A DNA stretch of 12,871 bases from Deltaproteobacteria bacterium (lineage in GTDB: Bacteria; Desulfobacterota; BSN033; UBA1163), in contig VGRU01000089.1 of assembly GCA_016875255.1 (NCBI GenBank), forward strand, positions 1-12,871, read 5' to 3'. The translations under genes were made by a program, and so were the position numbers. The notes below the pieces were generated by a model. The model searched no databases. It was given only the letters and a program-made list of their open reading frames with translations, and was not told where the DNA came from. Below, in pieces: positions 1 to 7,610 of this stretch. Each line of letters starts with the position of its first letter. Position 1 is the first letter of the stretch.

Positions 1-1
1 G

Positions 2-595
2 CCCCAGGAGGAATCGAAAAGGGAGGAGTTCCTCTCCTTTGCAGATATCATCCTCAAAGAGGTCCGCAGGGTCAATGAGATCATTGAGCAGTTCCTGACG
101 CTCTCCAGGCCCTTCGATCTCAAGCTGAGAGAGGGTTCTCCCGGAGACCTCCTCAAAAATCTGGTCGCCCTCTTCCAGGAGGAGGCAAATTCCCAGGGGA
201 TCACCCTCCGTTTGGAAGCAGGGTCCGATCTCCCTTCCATCAGGATGGACGATGAGAAGTTGACACAGGCATTTATCAATATTATGAAGAATGGGATGCA
301 GGCCATGGAAAACGGCGGGACCCTCCGGATCGAAGCCCACTCCTTTAAGGATCGTGTCGAGGTGGTCTTTTCGGATTCAGGCGCCGGTATTCCGGCAGAC
401 CAGATGGAGAAGATCTTCAATTATTATTACACGACAAAGGAGAAAGGAGTCGGGCTGGGGCTTCCTATTGCCCATCGGATTATTGAAGCCCATGAGGGTG
501 AGTTGAAGGTGGAAAGCAAGGTGGGCGTGGGCACGAAGGTGACGGTTTTACTGCCAGTCAGCAGTGGGCAGAAAGCAGAAAGCAGTGAAAAGTAG
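2..595 (+). CDS. Sensor histidine kinase, C-terminal part (5' end outside window)
   Basis: The reading frame is open from base 2 to the TAG at 593-595, giving 197 visible residues with no start in the window. The beginning matches the second helix of a HisKA dimerisation domain (…EVRRVNEIIEQFLTLSRP), so the phosphoacceptor histidine lies upstream. A complete HATPase_c domain follows: an N-box-like stretch (DEKLTQAFINIMKNGMQAM, with Gly where the usual NA pair has Ala), a G1 box (DSGAGIP), an F-box region (IFNYYYTT), a G2 box (GVGLGLPIA) and a G3-like GVGTKVTV. The style is that of NtrB/AtoS/ZraS kinases that partner NtrC-type regulators, and such a regulator follows 38 bases downstream; phosphotransfer between them is inferred. 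The sensory domain and signal cannot be seen. The last dozen residues (SSGQKAESSEK) are encoded by a heptanucleotide repeat and look like an appended tail. Confidence 0.93.
   Translation, partial: PQEESKREEFLSFADIILKEVRRVNEIIEQFLTLSRPFDLKLREGSPGDLLKNLVALFQEEANSQGITLRLEAGSDLPSIRMDDEKLTQAFINIMKNGMQAMENGGTLRIEAHSFKDRVEVVFSDSGAGIPADQMEKIFNYYYTTKEKGVGLGLPIAHRIIEAHEGELKVESKVGVGTKVTVLLPVSSGQKAESSEK
555..589 (+). repeat. Heptanucleotide array (CAGAAAG family) inside the kinase 3' end
   Basis: CAG recurs at exact 7-base steps starting at 555, 562, 569, 576 and 583 (units CAGTCAG, CAGTGGG, CAGAAAG, CAGAAAG, CAGTGAA). The array lies in frame at the end of the histidine kinase gene and encodes its low-complexity C-terminal tail. 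It is followed at once by the palindrome at 597-614. Confidence 0.75.
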
Positions 596-596
596 C

Positions 597-614
597 CGCA
601 GGCTTTAGCCTGCG
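597..614. repeat. Short perfect palindrome between kinase and regulator genes
   Basis: CGCAGGCT, TT, AGCCTGCG: an 8-bp perfect inverted repeat with almost no loop, starting two bases after the kinase stop codon. There is no T-run after it, so a Rho-independent terminator is unlikely. It resembles short dispersed intergenic palindromes of the REP kind; copy number cannot be judged from one occurrence. Confidence 0.6.
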
Positions 615-633
615 TGATCAATAGGCATCATCA

Positions 634-2001
634 ATGGAAAAAGCCAGAATACTGATCGCTGAGGATGAAAAGGCACAGAGGGAACTCCTTGAGGGTTTTT
701 TGAAGAAGGAGGGTTTCTCTGTGGAAGCGGCCTCCAATGGCAGACAGGCCATTGAGAAGATTGAGCGGGAATTTTTCGACATTGCCTTTCTTGACTACAA
801 GATGCCTGAACTGGACGGCCTCCAGACCCTTCAGGAAATCAGGAAACGGTTTCCGGATCTTCCGGTGGTGATGATGACCGCTTATGGGACCGTGGAAACA
901 GCCGTGGCCTCAATGAAAGAGGGCGCGCTCGACTATCTGACCAAACCGATCGATCTCGATGAACTCCTCCTTATCATCCGGAAAGTCCTCGAACGGTCGA
1001 CCCTGATCAGGGAGAACAGGGACCTCAAGGCCCGGCTTCAGGAACGCTATACCTTCCGAAATATCATCTACGGCAGCCCCAAGATGGAGGAGGTGATGGG
1101 GCTGATTGGACGCGTAGCCCCCAGTCAGGCCACGGTCCTCATCAGGGGTGAAAGTGGGACCGGAAAGGAGTTGATCGCCAATGCCATCCACTATGCCAGC
1201 GCCCGCTCTGAAAAACCTTTCGTCAAGGTGAGCTGTTCCGCCATCCCTGAAACACTCCTCGAAAGCGAACTCTTCGGCCATGAGAAGGGAGCCTTCACCG
1301 GAGCCATCCAGAAAAGGATCGGCCGGTTTGAAGAGGCGGACGGAGGCACCCTCTTTCTCGATGAGATCGGAGAGCTCCCGCCCTCCACGCAGGTCAAGCT
1401 TCTGCGGATACTGCAAGAAAAGGAATTCCAGAGGCTGGGTTCAAACCTCAACCTCAAGACCGATGTAAGGATCATCACCGCCACCCATCGCAACCTTGAA
1501 GAGGCGATGAAGAAAGGCCTCTTCAGAGAAGATCTCTACTATCGCCTCAATGTGATCTCCATCCTACTTCCGCCCTTGAGGGAAAGAAAGGAAGACCTCC
1601 CTCTCCTGATCGACCATTTCCTGAAAAAATATTCGGAGATCAATCAAAAAAAGATTGAGGATCTTTCCAAAGAGGCGCGGATGCTTCTCTTACGCCATCC
1701 CTATCCCGGGAATGTCAGGGAACTGGAGAACCTCATTGAGCGGGCGGTTGTCCTCTGCCGTGGAGAGGTCATCACTACGCAGGACCTTCCATTTCACCTG
1801 CAGGAGGGGCCATCCGAAAAGCAGTGGGAGACCATTGGAAAAGAGAAAACCCTTCCGGATTCTCTTGAGGAGATCGAGCGGGACCTGATCGTCAAGGCTC
1901 TCCATCAGCATCAGGGCGTCCAGACCAGAGCAGCGGAGAGCCTCGGCATCAGCGAAAGGGTCCTCCGGTACAAGATGAAGAAATATGGAATCAGACAATA
2001 G
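634..2001 (+). CDS. Sigma-54-dependent response regulator, NtrC family
   Basis: A full-length 455-residue activator with the three classical modules. The receiver domain (about 1-120) has the acidic pair E10/D11, phosphoacceptor D54 (FLDYKMP), T82 and K104. The AAA+ domain (about 145-380) has Walker A GESGTGKE at 172-179, the sigma-54 contact loop GAFTGA at 219-224, Walker B LFLDE at 240-244 and the region FREDLYYRLNV expected to carry arginine fingers. A Fis-type helix-turn-helix occupies the last 24 residues (RAAESLGISERVLRYKMKKYG). When phosphorylated, proteins of this family bind enhancer sites, oligomerise and use ATP to open promoters held by RNA polymerase-sigma-54. The partial kinase just upstream is the likely partner. 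The ATG at 634 has only a weak AGG about 10 bases upstream. I saw no sigma-54 promoter in the window, so the target genes are unknown. Confidence 0.97.
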   Translation: MEKARILIAEDEKAQRELLEGFLKKEGFSVEAASNGRQAIEKIEREFFDIAFLDYKMPELDGLQTLQEIRKRFPDLPVVMMTAYGTVETAVASMKEGALDYLTKPIDLDELLLIIRKVLERSTLIRENRDLKARLQERYTFRNIIYGSPKMEEVMGLIGRVAPSQATVLIRGESGTGKELIANAIHYASARSEKPFVKVSCSAIPETLLESELFGHEKGAFTGAIQKRIGRFEEADGGTLFLDEIGELPPSTQVKLLRILQEKEFQRLGSNLNLKTDVRIITATHRNLEEAMKKGLFREDLYYRLNVISILLPPLRERKEDLPLLIDHFLKKYSEINQKKIEDLSKEARMLLLRHPYPGNVRELENLIERAVVLCRGEVITTQDLPFHLQEGPSEKQWETIGKEKTLPDSLEEIERDLIVKALHQHQGVQTRAAESLGISERVLRYKMKKYGIRQ

Positions 2002-2021
2002 TTTCGAGTTTTATGTTTGTA

Positions 2022-2102
2022 AGTTCCAAGTTACGAGTTGCAAGTTTTGAGTCATGAGCTTAGAATTGATAATTGAAAATTTATAACTGAAAATTGAGAA
2101 TT
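2022..2102 (+). repeat. Heptanucleotide array (AGTT to AATT family) upstream of rhomboid gene
   Basis: A four-base core (AGTT, AGTC, AGCT, AATT or AACT) starts at 2022, 2029, 2036, 2043, 2050, 2057, 2064, 2071, 2078, 2085, 2092 and 2099: twelve consecutive units with exact 7-base spacing. The core drifts from AGTT in the first half to AATT in the second. The array fills nearly all of the 112-base spacer after the response regulator and ends just before the GAGG ribosome-binding site of the rhomboid gene. No promoter or terminator hairpin is evident. Confidence 0.85.
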
Positions 2103-2113
2103 GAGGTTTAGTC

Positions 2114-2779
2114 ATGACCTATTATCGTTACCAGTTTGGATACGGGTTCCCATCTGTCATCAAAAACCTGATGATCGTGATGGGAGCGGTCTTTCTGCTC
2201 CAGATGGTCGTAAGCCACTGGATCAACTTCTACCTGGGCCTTGTTCCGGTCCTGGTCTGGAAGAAATACTTCCTCTGGCAGCTCTTCACCTACATCTTCC
2301 TCCACGGAGGGATCACCCATATCCTTTTCAATCTGCTCGCCCTCTGGATGTTCGGGGGAGAGCTGGAAAATTACTGGGGGTCGAAAAAGTTCTTATTTTA
2401 CTTCTTCTTCTGTGGAATCGGCGCTGGTCTCTGCACGGTCCTCTTCGCTCCCTATCAAATGGCTCCTGTCATCGGAGCCTCCGGAGCTATCTACGGAATC
2501 CTGTTAGCTTTTGGCTGGCTCTTCCCGAACCGTCCCATCTACATCTATTTCCTCTTGCCCATACCTGCCAAATATATGGTGATCATCTTCGGCCTCATCT
2601 CACTCTTCTCCTCTGCGGAAGGAACAGGCGGAGGCATCGCCCATCTCACCCACCTCGGTGGTCTTCTCTTCGGACTTCTCTATATGGCCTATCCATGGGT
2701 CCGGCAGAAGATTCGTCGTGAATACTACAAACGGAAATGGTCTCAAAAAGGCAGTAAGAACAGGAATCATTATCATTGA
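2114..2779 (+). CDS. Rhomboid family intramembrane serine protease
   Basis: A 221-residue hydrophobic protein with about six membrane helices. The catalytic serine is S123 in GASGAIYG and the catalytic histidine is most likely H180 in HLGG. The upstream helix HGGITHILFNLLAL carries H69 and N73, which match the oxyanion-hole residues of E. coli GlpG. Rhomboids cut transmembrane segments of other membrane proteins within the bilayer; the substrate here is unknown. The basic C-terminal tail (RREYYKRKW…) fits a cytoplasmic end. The start is supported by GAGG at 2103-2106, seven bases before the ATG. The stop overlaps the ATG of the DUF72 gene (TGATG), so the two are probably translated together. 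There is no large extra soluble domain, so this is the minimal bacterial rhomboid form. Confidence 0.95.
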   Translation: MTYYRYQFGYGFPSVIKNLMIVMGAVFLLQMVVSHWINFYLGLVPVLVWKKYFLWQLFTYIFLHGGITHILFNLLALWMFGGELENYWGSKKFLFYFFFCGIGAGLCTVLFAPYQMAPVIGASGAIYGILLAFGWLFPNRPIYIYFLLPIPAKYMVIIFGLISLFSSAEGTGGGIAHLTHLGGLLFGLLYMAYPWVRQKIRREYYKRKWSQKGSKNRNHYH

Positions 2780-3579
2780 TGTTTTGCTCAAATTCCGCAA
2801 TCCGCAATCCGCAATCCGCAATCCGAGATAGGATTTTCATCGGAACCAGCGGTTATAACTATCCTCACTGGTGGAATGGGATCTTCTATCCCGCCGACCT
2901 TCCCCAGAGAAAATGGCTCGAATTCTATGCTCAATATTTTAACACCGTCGAGCTCAATGTCACCTTCTATCGCCTGCCGAAGAAGGAGGTCTTCGAGGGG
3001 TGGTATAAACGGACGCCAAAAGGTTTTTCCTTTGCCGTCAAAGGAAGCCGCTTCATCACCCATATCAAACGTCTCAAAGACTGCAGGGAGCCCTTATCTC
3101 TCCTTTTAGACAATGCCTCTCCTTTAAAAGAGAAGATGGGGGCTGTGCTCTGGCAACTTCCACCCCGGTTCCCTTTCGAGAAAGAGAGGCTGGAGCAATT
3201 CTGTGTTCTTCTCTCCACCCTTCCTCGTTCCAAGTCCCTCCGCCATGTCTTTGAGTTCAGGGATGCATCCTGGTTCTGCCAGGAGGTTTTCCGGATACTC
3301 GAAGAATTCCATTTCGGCCTCTGTATCGCCCATGGTTCCGGCCTTCCTTTTATGGATCGGATCACAGCTGACTTCGTCTACCTTCGCCTCCACGGAGGAG
3401 AAGTTCTCTATGGCTCCAACTATTCGGATAATGAGCTTAAGGAATGGTCTGAAAAGATCGGACAATGGAGAAAAAAGGGGAAAGAGGTCTTTACCTTTTT
3501 TAACAACGATGCCTATGGCTTTGCCATTAAGAACGGACTCGCCCTCAAGAAACTAATTTCCGGTGACCTGTCCGGCTGA
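2779..3579 (+). CDS. DUF72 (YecE-like) family protein
   Basis: A 266-residue protein matching the DUF72 TIM-barrel family. The conserved opening RIFIGTSGYNYPHWWNGIFYP is followed by YFNTVELNVTFYRLP, the FSFAVKGSRFITH segment, an FEFRDASW motif, a YLRLHG motif and the C-terminal FFNNDAYGFA signature. The biochemical function of the family is not settled, and I assign none. The start chosen is the ATG at 2779, which overlaps the rhomboid stop; a TTG at 2776 in the same frame adds one residue. No clear ribosome-binding site precedes either, so translational coupling is likely. Residues 5 to about 17 (NSAIRNPQSAIR…) are encoded by a TCCGCAA heptad array and are not part of the family core, which begins at about residue 19. 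No ATG, GTG or TTG lies between the repeat and the core, so the repeat appears to be translated. Confidence 0.92.
   Translation: MFCSNSAIRNPQSAIRDRIFIGTSGYNYPHWWNGIFYPADLPQRKWLEFYAQYFNTVELNVTFYRLPKKEVFEGWYKRTPKGFSFAVKGSRFITHIKRLKDCREPLSLLLDNASPLKEKMGAVLWQLPPRFPFEKERLEQFCVLLSTLPRSKSLRHVFEFRDASWFCQEVFRILEEFHFGLCIAHGSGLPFMDRITADFVYLRLHGGEVLYGSNYSDNELKEWSEKIGQWRKKGKEVFTFFNNDAYGFAIKNGLALKKLISGDLSG
2794..2828 (+). repeat. Heptanucleotide array (TCCGCAA family) in the DUF72 5' coding end
   Basis: Four perfect TCCGCAA units (2794-2800, 2801-2807, 2808-2814, 2815-2821) are followed by a degenerate TCCGAGA. Because 7 is not a multiple of 3, the array cycles through three codon phases and encodes a 7-residue period (NPQSAIR). 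The same unit, in both orientations, recurs at 8854-8916 upstream of cdsA. Confidence 0.9.
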
Positions 3580-3596
3580 AAGCCTATCAGTTTTTT
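3574..3596 (+). terminator. Weak hairpin plus T-run between convergent genes
   Basis: GGCT, GAA, AGCC (3574-3584) forms a short stem overlapping the DUF72 stop codon, followed six bases later by TTTTTT (3591-3596). The stem is only 4 bp, so this is a weak terminator candidate. It is the only one in the 7-base gap between the DUF72 gene and the convergent HD gene, and it lies partly inside the HD gene's 3' end. Confidence 0.3.
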
Positions 3597-4333
3597 GCAG
3601 GGGGATTCAGGTAGAGGTCTTCCGCAAACTTCTTTCCCGTTACGGTTTGGAAAACCTTATTGGTCAACTCCTCAAGTTTCTCTCTGTCCTTTGAGATTCC
3701 GTCCTCCTCGATATTGACCAGCCAGTCTGCCTCATAGAGGATCTGAAAGTTCAGGGTCTCCTCTTCTCTTGGATGGTGATGGTGGCCGATGATGTCGCAG
3801 ATTTCCTCGATCATTCCTGTCTGGAGGCCAATTCTTTTTAAGAGGTCTTTTGCGATGGGAGGCCCCTCCAGTTCCTGAAACTCGCCGGAGGAATTCCCGT
3901 GTTTTTTCTCGGCCTCCTGGATCCCGATATCGTGCAAATAGGCGCTCCCTAAGACAACCAGAGGATTTCCTCCCTCTTTCTTAACCATCTCCTCTGCAAA
4001 GCGGGCCACTTTCTGAGCATGGGAAATCCGTTTCACATCCTTGCCAAAATATCTCTTCATCGCCTGTGAGAACTTCTCCTTGAACCGGCCCCTTTCAAGC
4101 TCTTTTTTCAGGTCTTCCAGTTCCTGAGGGATGACGCCAATGCATTGCTCGCCGTATTCGCACCACTGGGCGCAGCCGAAATCCAACCGGGGATTGACGA
4201 TTTCCTGGCCGCAACGGCACTTTCTTTTCACATCGTCTTTGAAAAATTCAATGATCCTGCCGCATTTCAGGCATTGAATCTCAAACACATCCTCTGGCTT
4301 CCAAAACCTCGAATCTTGTCCCGGACATTTCAT
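3587..4333 (-). CDS. HD domain phosphohydrolase with cysteine-rich zinc-ribbon-like N-terminus
   Basis: A 248-residue protein in two parts. Residues 1-66 hold C3, a C21-x2-C24 pair, a C39-x-C41 pair and C54, C58 and C64, a pattern suggesting one or two bound zinc ions or possibly an iron-sulfur site. Residues about 90-235 are an HD hydrolase domain: H105 (ISHAQKVARFA), H134-D135 (YLHDIGI), a histidine cluster H184-H187 (IIGHHHHP) and D203 (YEADWLVN). These are the expected metal ligands of the superfamily, whose members hydrolyse phosphoesters or phosphate-containing nucleotides; the substrate is unknown. The ATG at 4333 was chosen because AAAGGAGGA lies just upstream with good spacing, whereas the in-frame ATG at 4357 would put that site inside the gene. 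It is transcribed away from rpsB and converges on the DUF72 gene. A CRP/FNR-like palindrome lies 51-64 bases upstream of the start. Confidence 0.88.
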   Translation of the reverse strand: MKCPGQDSRFWKPEDVFEIQCLKCGRIIEFFKDDVKRKCRCGQEIVNPRLDFGCAQWCEYGEQCIGVIPQELEDLKKELERGRFKEKFSQAMKRYFGKDVKRISHAQKVARFAEEMVKKEGGNPLVVLGSAYLHDIGIQEAEKKHGNSSGEFQELEGPPIAKDLLKRIGLQTGMIEEICDIIGHHHHPREEETLNFQILYEADWLVNIEEDGISKDREKLEELTNKVFQTVTGKKFAEDLYLNPPAKN

Positions 4334-4643
4334 GGCTCTCTCCTCCTTTGACCCCAAGTTAACACTTCTGCTATTACTCTTCCTTGACTTAGATCAAATC
4401 CGCCTGCAAAAAAATAACAAAAATGAACATTTTTCTCTCATTTATCAGGAGAAAAGAGGGCAATTTATTATCATAATGAATTCAATTGGTTACGCTCGAT
4501 TTATTTCCTGGCGAATCTCTACCTCCGGATCAGCCCTTCCTTGAGACTTTTTCCACTTGCAAAATGAGTGATCATATGTTAACAAAAATTCTATTTGACT
4601 AATTTTGACTGAGAGGAGGAATGGAAATGAAACGGAGGATTCA
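4334..4643. other. Divergent intergenic region between HD gene and rpsB
   Basis: A 310-base AT-rich spacer expected to hold the promoters of both flanking transcripts. Besides the CRP/FNR-like site it contains a perfect palindrome AAAAATG-AA-CATTTTT (4419-4434). A weak sigma-70-like pair facing rpsB is TTATCA (4442-4447), an 18-base spacer and TATTAT (4466-4471); this is only suggestive and would give a leader of roughly 165 bases. Close to rpsB there are two ribosome-binding sites in series: AGGAGG at 4614-4619 facing an ATG at 4627, and GGAGG at 4634-4638 facing the rpsB ATG. I found no RNA gene in it. Confidence 0.5.
4384..4397. promoter_or_regulatory. CRP/FNR-family operator-like palindrome
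   Basis: TTGACTTAGATCAA is one base away from the FNR/DNR-type consensus TTGAT-N4-ATCAA and also close to TTGAC-N4-GTCAA forms used by CRP/FNR-family regulators in sulfate reducers. It lies in the divergent spacer, 51 bases upstream of the HD gene start and about 247 bases upstream of rpsB, so the HD gene is the likelier target. No regulator gene is in the window. Confidence 0.45.
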
Positions 4644-5438
4644 ATGTCAAACATAACGATGAAGGAGCTTCTGGAGGCTGGGGTCCATTTTGGCCACGAG
4701 ACGAAGCGCTGGGACCCCAAAATGAAACCCTATATCTTCGGGGCAAGGAATGGGATCTACATCATCGATCTCCAGAAGACGGTCCAGCTCTTCAAAGAGG
4801 CCTGCCAGTTTATTCGGGAGGTGGCTTCCAGAGGCGAATATATCCTTTTCGTGGGAACGAAAAAACAGGCCCAGGAGACGATTCTCGAACAGGCCAACCG
4901 GTGCGGAATGTTCTATGTCAACCATCGCTGGCTGGGCGGGATGATGACCAACTTTCAGACCATCAAGCGCTCCATCGACCGGCTCAATCAACTCGAGGCA
5001 ATGAAGAACGAGGAGATCTATAATCTCCTTCCCAAAAAGGAGGTCCTGGAAATCGAAAAAGAGAGGGCCCGGCTCGAAAGGTCTTTGGGAGGAATCAAGA
5101 GCATGAATCGCCTCCCCGGGGCCATTTTCGTCGTAGACCCCAAAAAAGAGAAGATTGCCGTCCATGAAGCCAGAAAGATAGGCATTCCATCGATCGGCAT
5201 CGTTGACACCAACTGCGACCCTGACGATGTGGATTATATTGTGCCAGGCAATGATGACGCCATTCGTGCCATCCAGCTTTTTGCCTCTAAGATTGCGGAT
5301 GCCGTGATAGAGGGAAAACAGCTTTATGAGAAACAGCTCCAGATGGAGGGGGCCAAAGAAGAAAAAAAGGATGCCTCGACGGCTGAATCCCCCGCAGAGA
5401 TAGATGTAGAAGAAAGCGTTGAAGGTGAGGAGGAATAG
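4644..5438 (+). CDS. rpsB: 30S ribosomal protein S2
   Basis: A 264-residue protein closely following the bacterial S2 pattern: [19 protein letters not shown] at the N-terminus, then [56 protein letters not shown] and [15 protein letters not shown]…[10 protein letters not shown] (here [11 protein letters not shown]). It ends in a long acidic tail rich in Glu and Ala. S2 is a small-subunit protein at the head-body junction, assembled late and needed for S1 binding and initiation. The start at 4644 has GGAGG five bases upstream and fits the family N-terminus; the in-frame ATG at 4605 would add 13 residues across the ribosome-binding region and was rejected. tsf follows after six bases, the classical rpsB-tsf pair. 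In E. coli this operon is repressed by S2 through its leader; no such element could be confirmed here. Confidence 0.98.
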   Translation: MSNITMKELLEAGVHFGHETKRWDPKMKPYIFGARNGIYIIDLQKTVQLFKEACQFIREVASRGEYILFVGTKKQAQETILEQANRCGMFYVNHRWLGGMMTNFQTIKRSIDRLNQLEAMKNEEIYNLLPKKEVLEIEKERARLERSLGGIKSMNRLPGAIFVVDPKKEKIAVHEARKIGIPSIGIVDTNCDPDDVDYIVPGNDDAIRAIQLFASKIADAVIEGKQLYEKQLQMEGAKEEKKDASTAESPAEIDVEESVEGEEE

Positions 5439-5444
5439 GCTCTA

Positions 5445-6789
<1,345 letters not shown>

Positions 6790-6792
6790 GCC

Positions 6793-7350
6793 ATGGAGGA
6801 GAAGATCTACGCCGATGCGACATTGAAGATGGAAAAAACCATCGCCACCCTTAAAATAGACCTTAATAAGGTGAGGACAGGCAGGGCTTCCCTCGCCCTT
6901 CTGGACGATATCCGGATCGATTATTATGGCACTCCTACTCCGCTCAACCAGATGGCAACGCTCGCCGTTCCCGAGTCCAGGCTCATCACCATCCAGCCAT
7001 GGGACACCACCACGATCGGAGAGATCGAGAAAGCCATCCTTAAATCGGAACTCGGGTTGACGCCCATGAACGATGGGAAGATCATCCGGATCAATATTCC
7101 CCGGCTGACAGAAGAGCGCCGGAAAGAACTGGTCAAGGTGGTCAAAAAAATGGGGGAAGGGGCCAAGGTGGCCCTCCGCAATATACGGAGAGACGCCAAT
7201 GAACAGATGAAAGGTCTGGAAAAGAACAAGAAGATCTCACAGGACCAGCTCCACCAATGGATGGACAAGGTCCAGACCTCTACCGATAAATATATTGAAA
7301 AGGTGGATACCGTTCTATCCGCCAAGGAAAAAGAGATCCTTGAAATATAA
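6793..7350 (+). CDS. frr: Ribosome recycling factor
   Basis: A 185-residue protein of exactly the usual RRF length. It begins with the helical segment KMEKTIATLKIDLNKVRTGRAS. The beta-rich domain II follows (YYGTPTPLNQMATLAVPESRLITIQPWD), and then the helices with RINIPRLTEERRKELVKVVKK and ALRNIRRDANEQMK. With EF-G, RRF splits post-termination ribosomes. The ATG is preceded by AGAGGA (in the end of pyrH) with suitable spacing, and the gene starts three bases after the pyrH stop. No strong terminator follows at once; a 260-base non-coding region separates it from the ferredoxin gene. Confidence 0.98.
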   Translation: MEEKIYADATLKMEKTIATLKIDLNKVRTGRASLALLDDIRIDYYGTPTPLNQMATLAVPESRLITIQPWDTTTIGEIEKAILKSELGLTPMNDGKIIRINIPRLTEERRKELVKVVKKMGEGAKVALRNIRRDANEQMKGLEKNKKISQDQLHQWMDKVQTSTDKYIEKVDTVLSAKEKEILEI

Positions 7351-7610
7351 GGATTGATTTAGGATCTTGTCTTTCCGACTCTTATCGACATTCGGCAACG
7401 GTTATCAAAGAAGGTTTACGGAGAGGATGCTCGTATCCAAGCAAGAAGCGCGAATCTCGATTCTCGAAAAAACCGAGCCTCCCGTTTCGACAAACGAGCA
7501 TCGATACGAGCTTCGACAACGATAAACGTTCATTTCATTTTAACGATACGGTTCGTTACCATTACCGTTAGACTTTTATTTTCTAACTAAATGAAAAGGG
7601 GGTGAGGAAA
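7351..7610 (+). other. Non-coding spacer with CGA heptad periodicity and nested inverted repeats
   Basis: I see no credible gene here. CG dinucleotides (mostly CGA) fall on 7-base steps in runs: 7451, 7458, 7465; then 7488, 7495, 7502; then 7507, 7514; then 7520, 7527. Two inverted repeats are nested: AACGGTTATC (7397-7406) with GATAAACGTT (7521-7530), 9 of 10 pairs, around the perfect pair GCTCGTATC (7429-7437) and GATACGAGC (7503-7511). A weak stem ACGGT/ACCGT (7548-7568) followed by a T-rich tract (7573-7582) could act as a terminator. The last bases carry the GGGGGTGAGG ribosome-binding region of the ferredoxin gene. Confidence 0.5.

Noticed and set aside
910..1416. Open frame of 168 codons on the minus strand inside the NtrC-type regulator gene
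   Set aside because: It lies wholly opposite the receiver and AAA+ coding sequence with no family resemblance.
2101..2721. Open frame of 206 codons on the plus strand overlapping the rhomboid gene
   Set aside because: The translation is Pro, Ser, Leu and Arg rich without motifs, while the other frame encodes a rhomboid with all catalytic residues.
2794..2828. Tandem TCCGCAA units considered as a CRISPR-like array
   Set aside because: The units are 7 bases long and directly adjacent, with no spacers, and there are no cas genes.
4334..4357. Upstream start giving the HD protein eight extra residues
   Set aside because: The strong AAAGGAGGA site would then be inside the gene; it is correctly spaced for the ATG at 4333.
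4541..4609. TTGACT and TTGAGA boxes near rpsB considered as a -35 element
   Set aside because: No acceptable -10 box lies at 16-18 bases; the TTGACT copies are too close to the coding start.
4605..4643. Upstream start giving rpsB 13 extra residues
   Set aside because: It would translate the ribosome-binding region, and the family N-terminus matches the ATG at 4644.
7541..7570. GGTTCGTTACC region considered as a tRNA T-arm
   Set aside because: No acceptor, D or anticodon stems can be built around it and the spacing is wrong for a tRNA.
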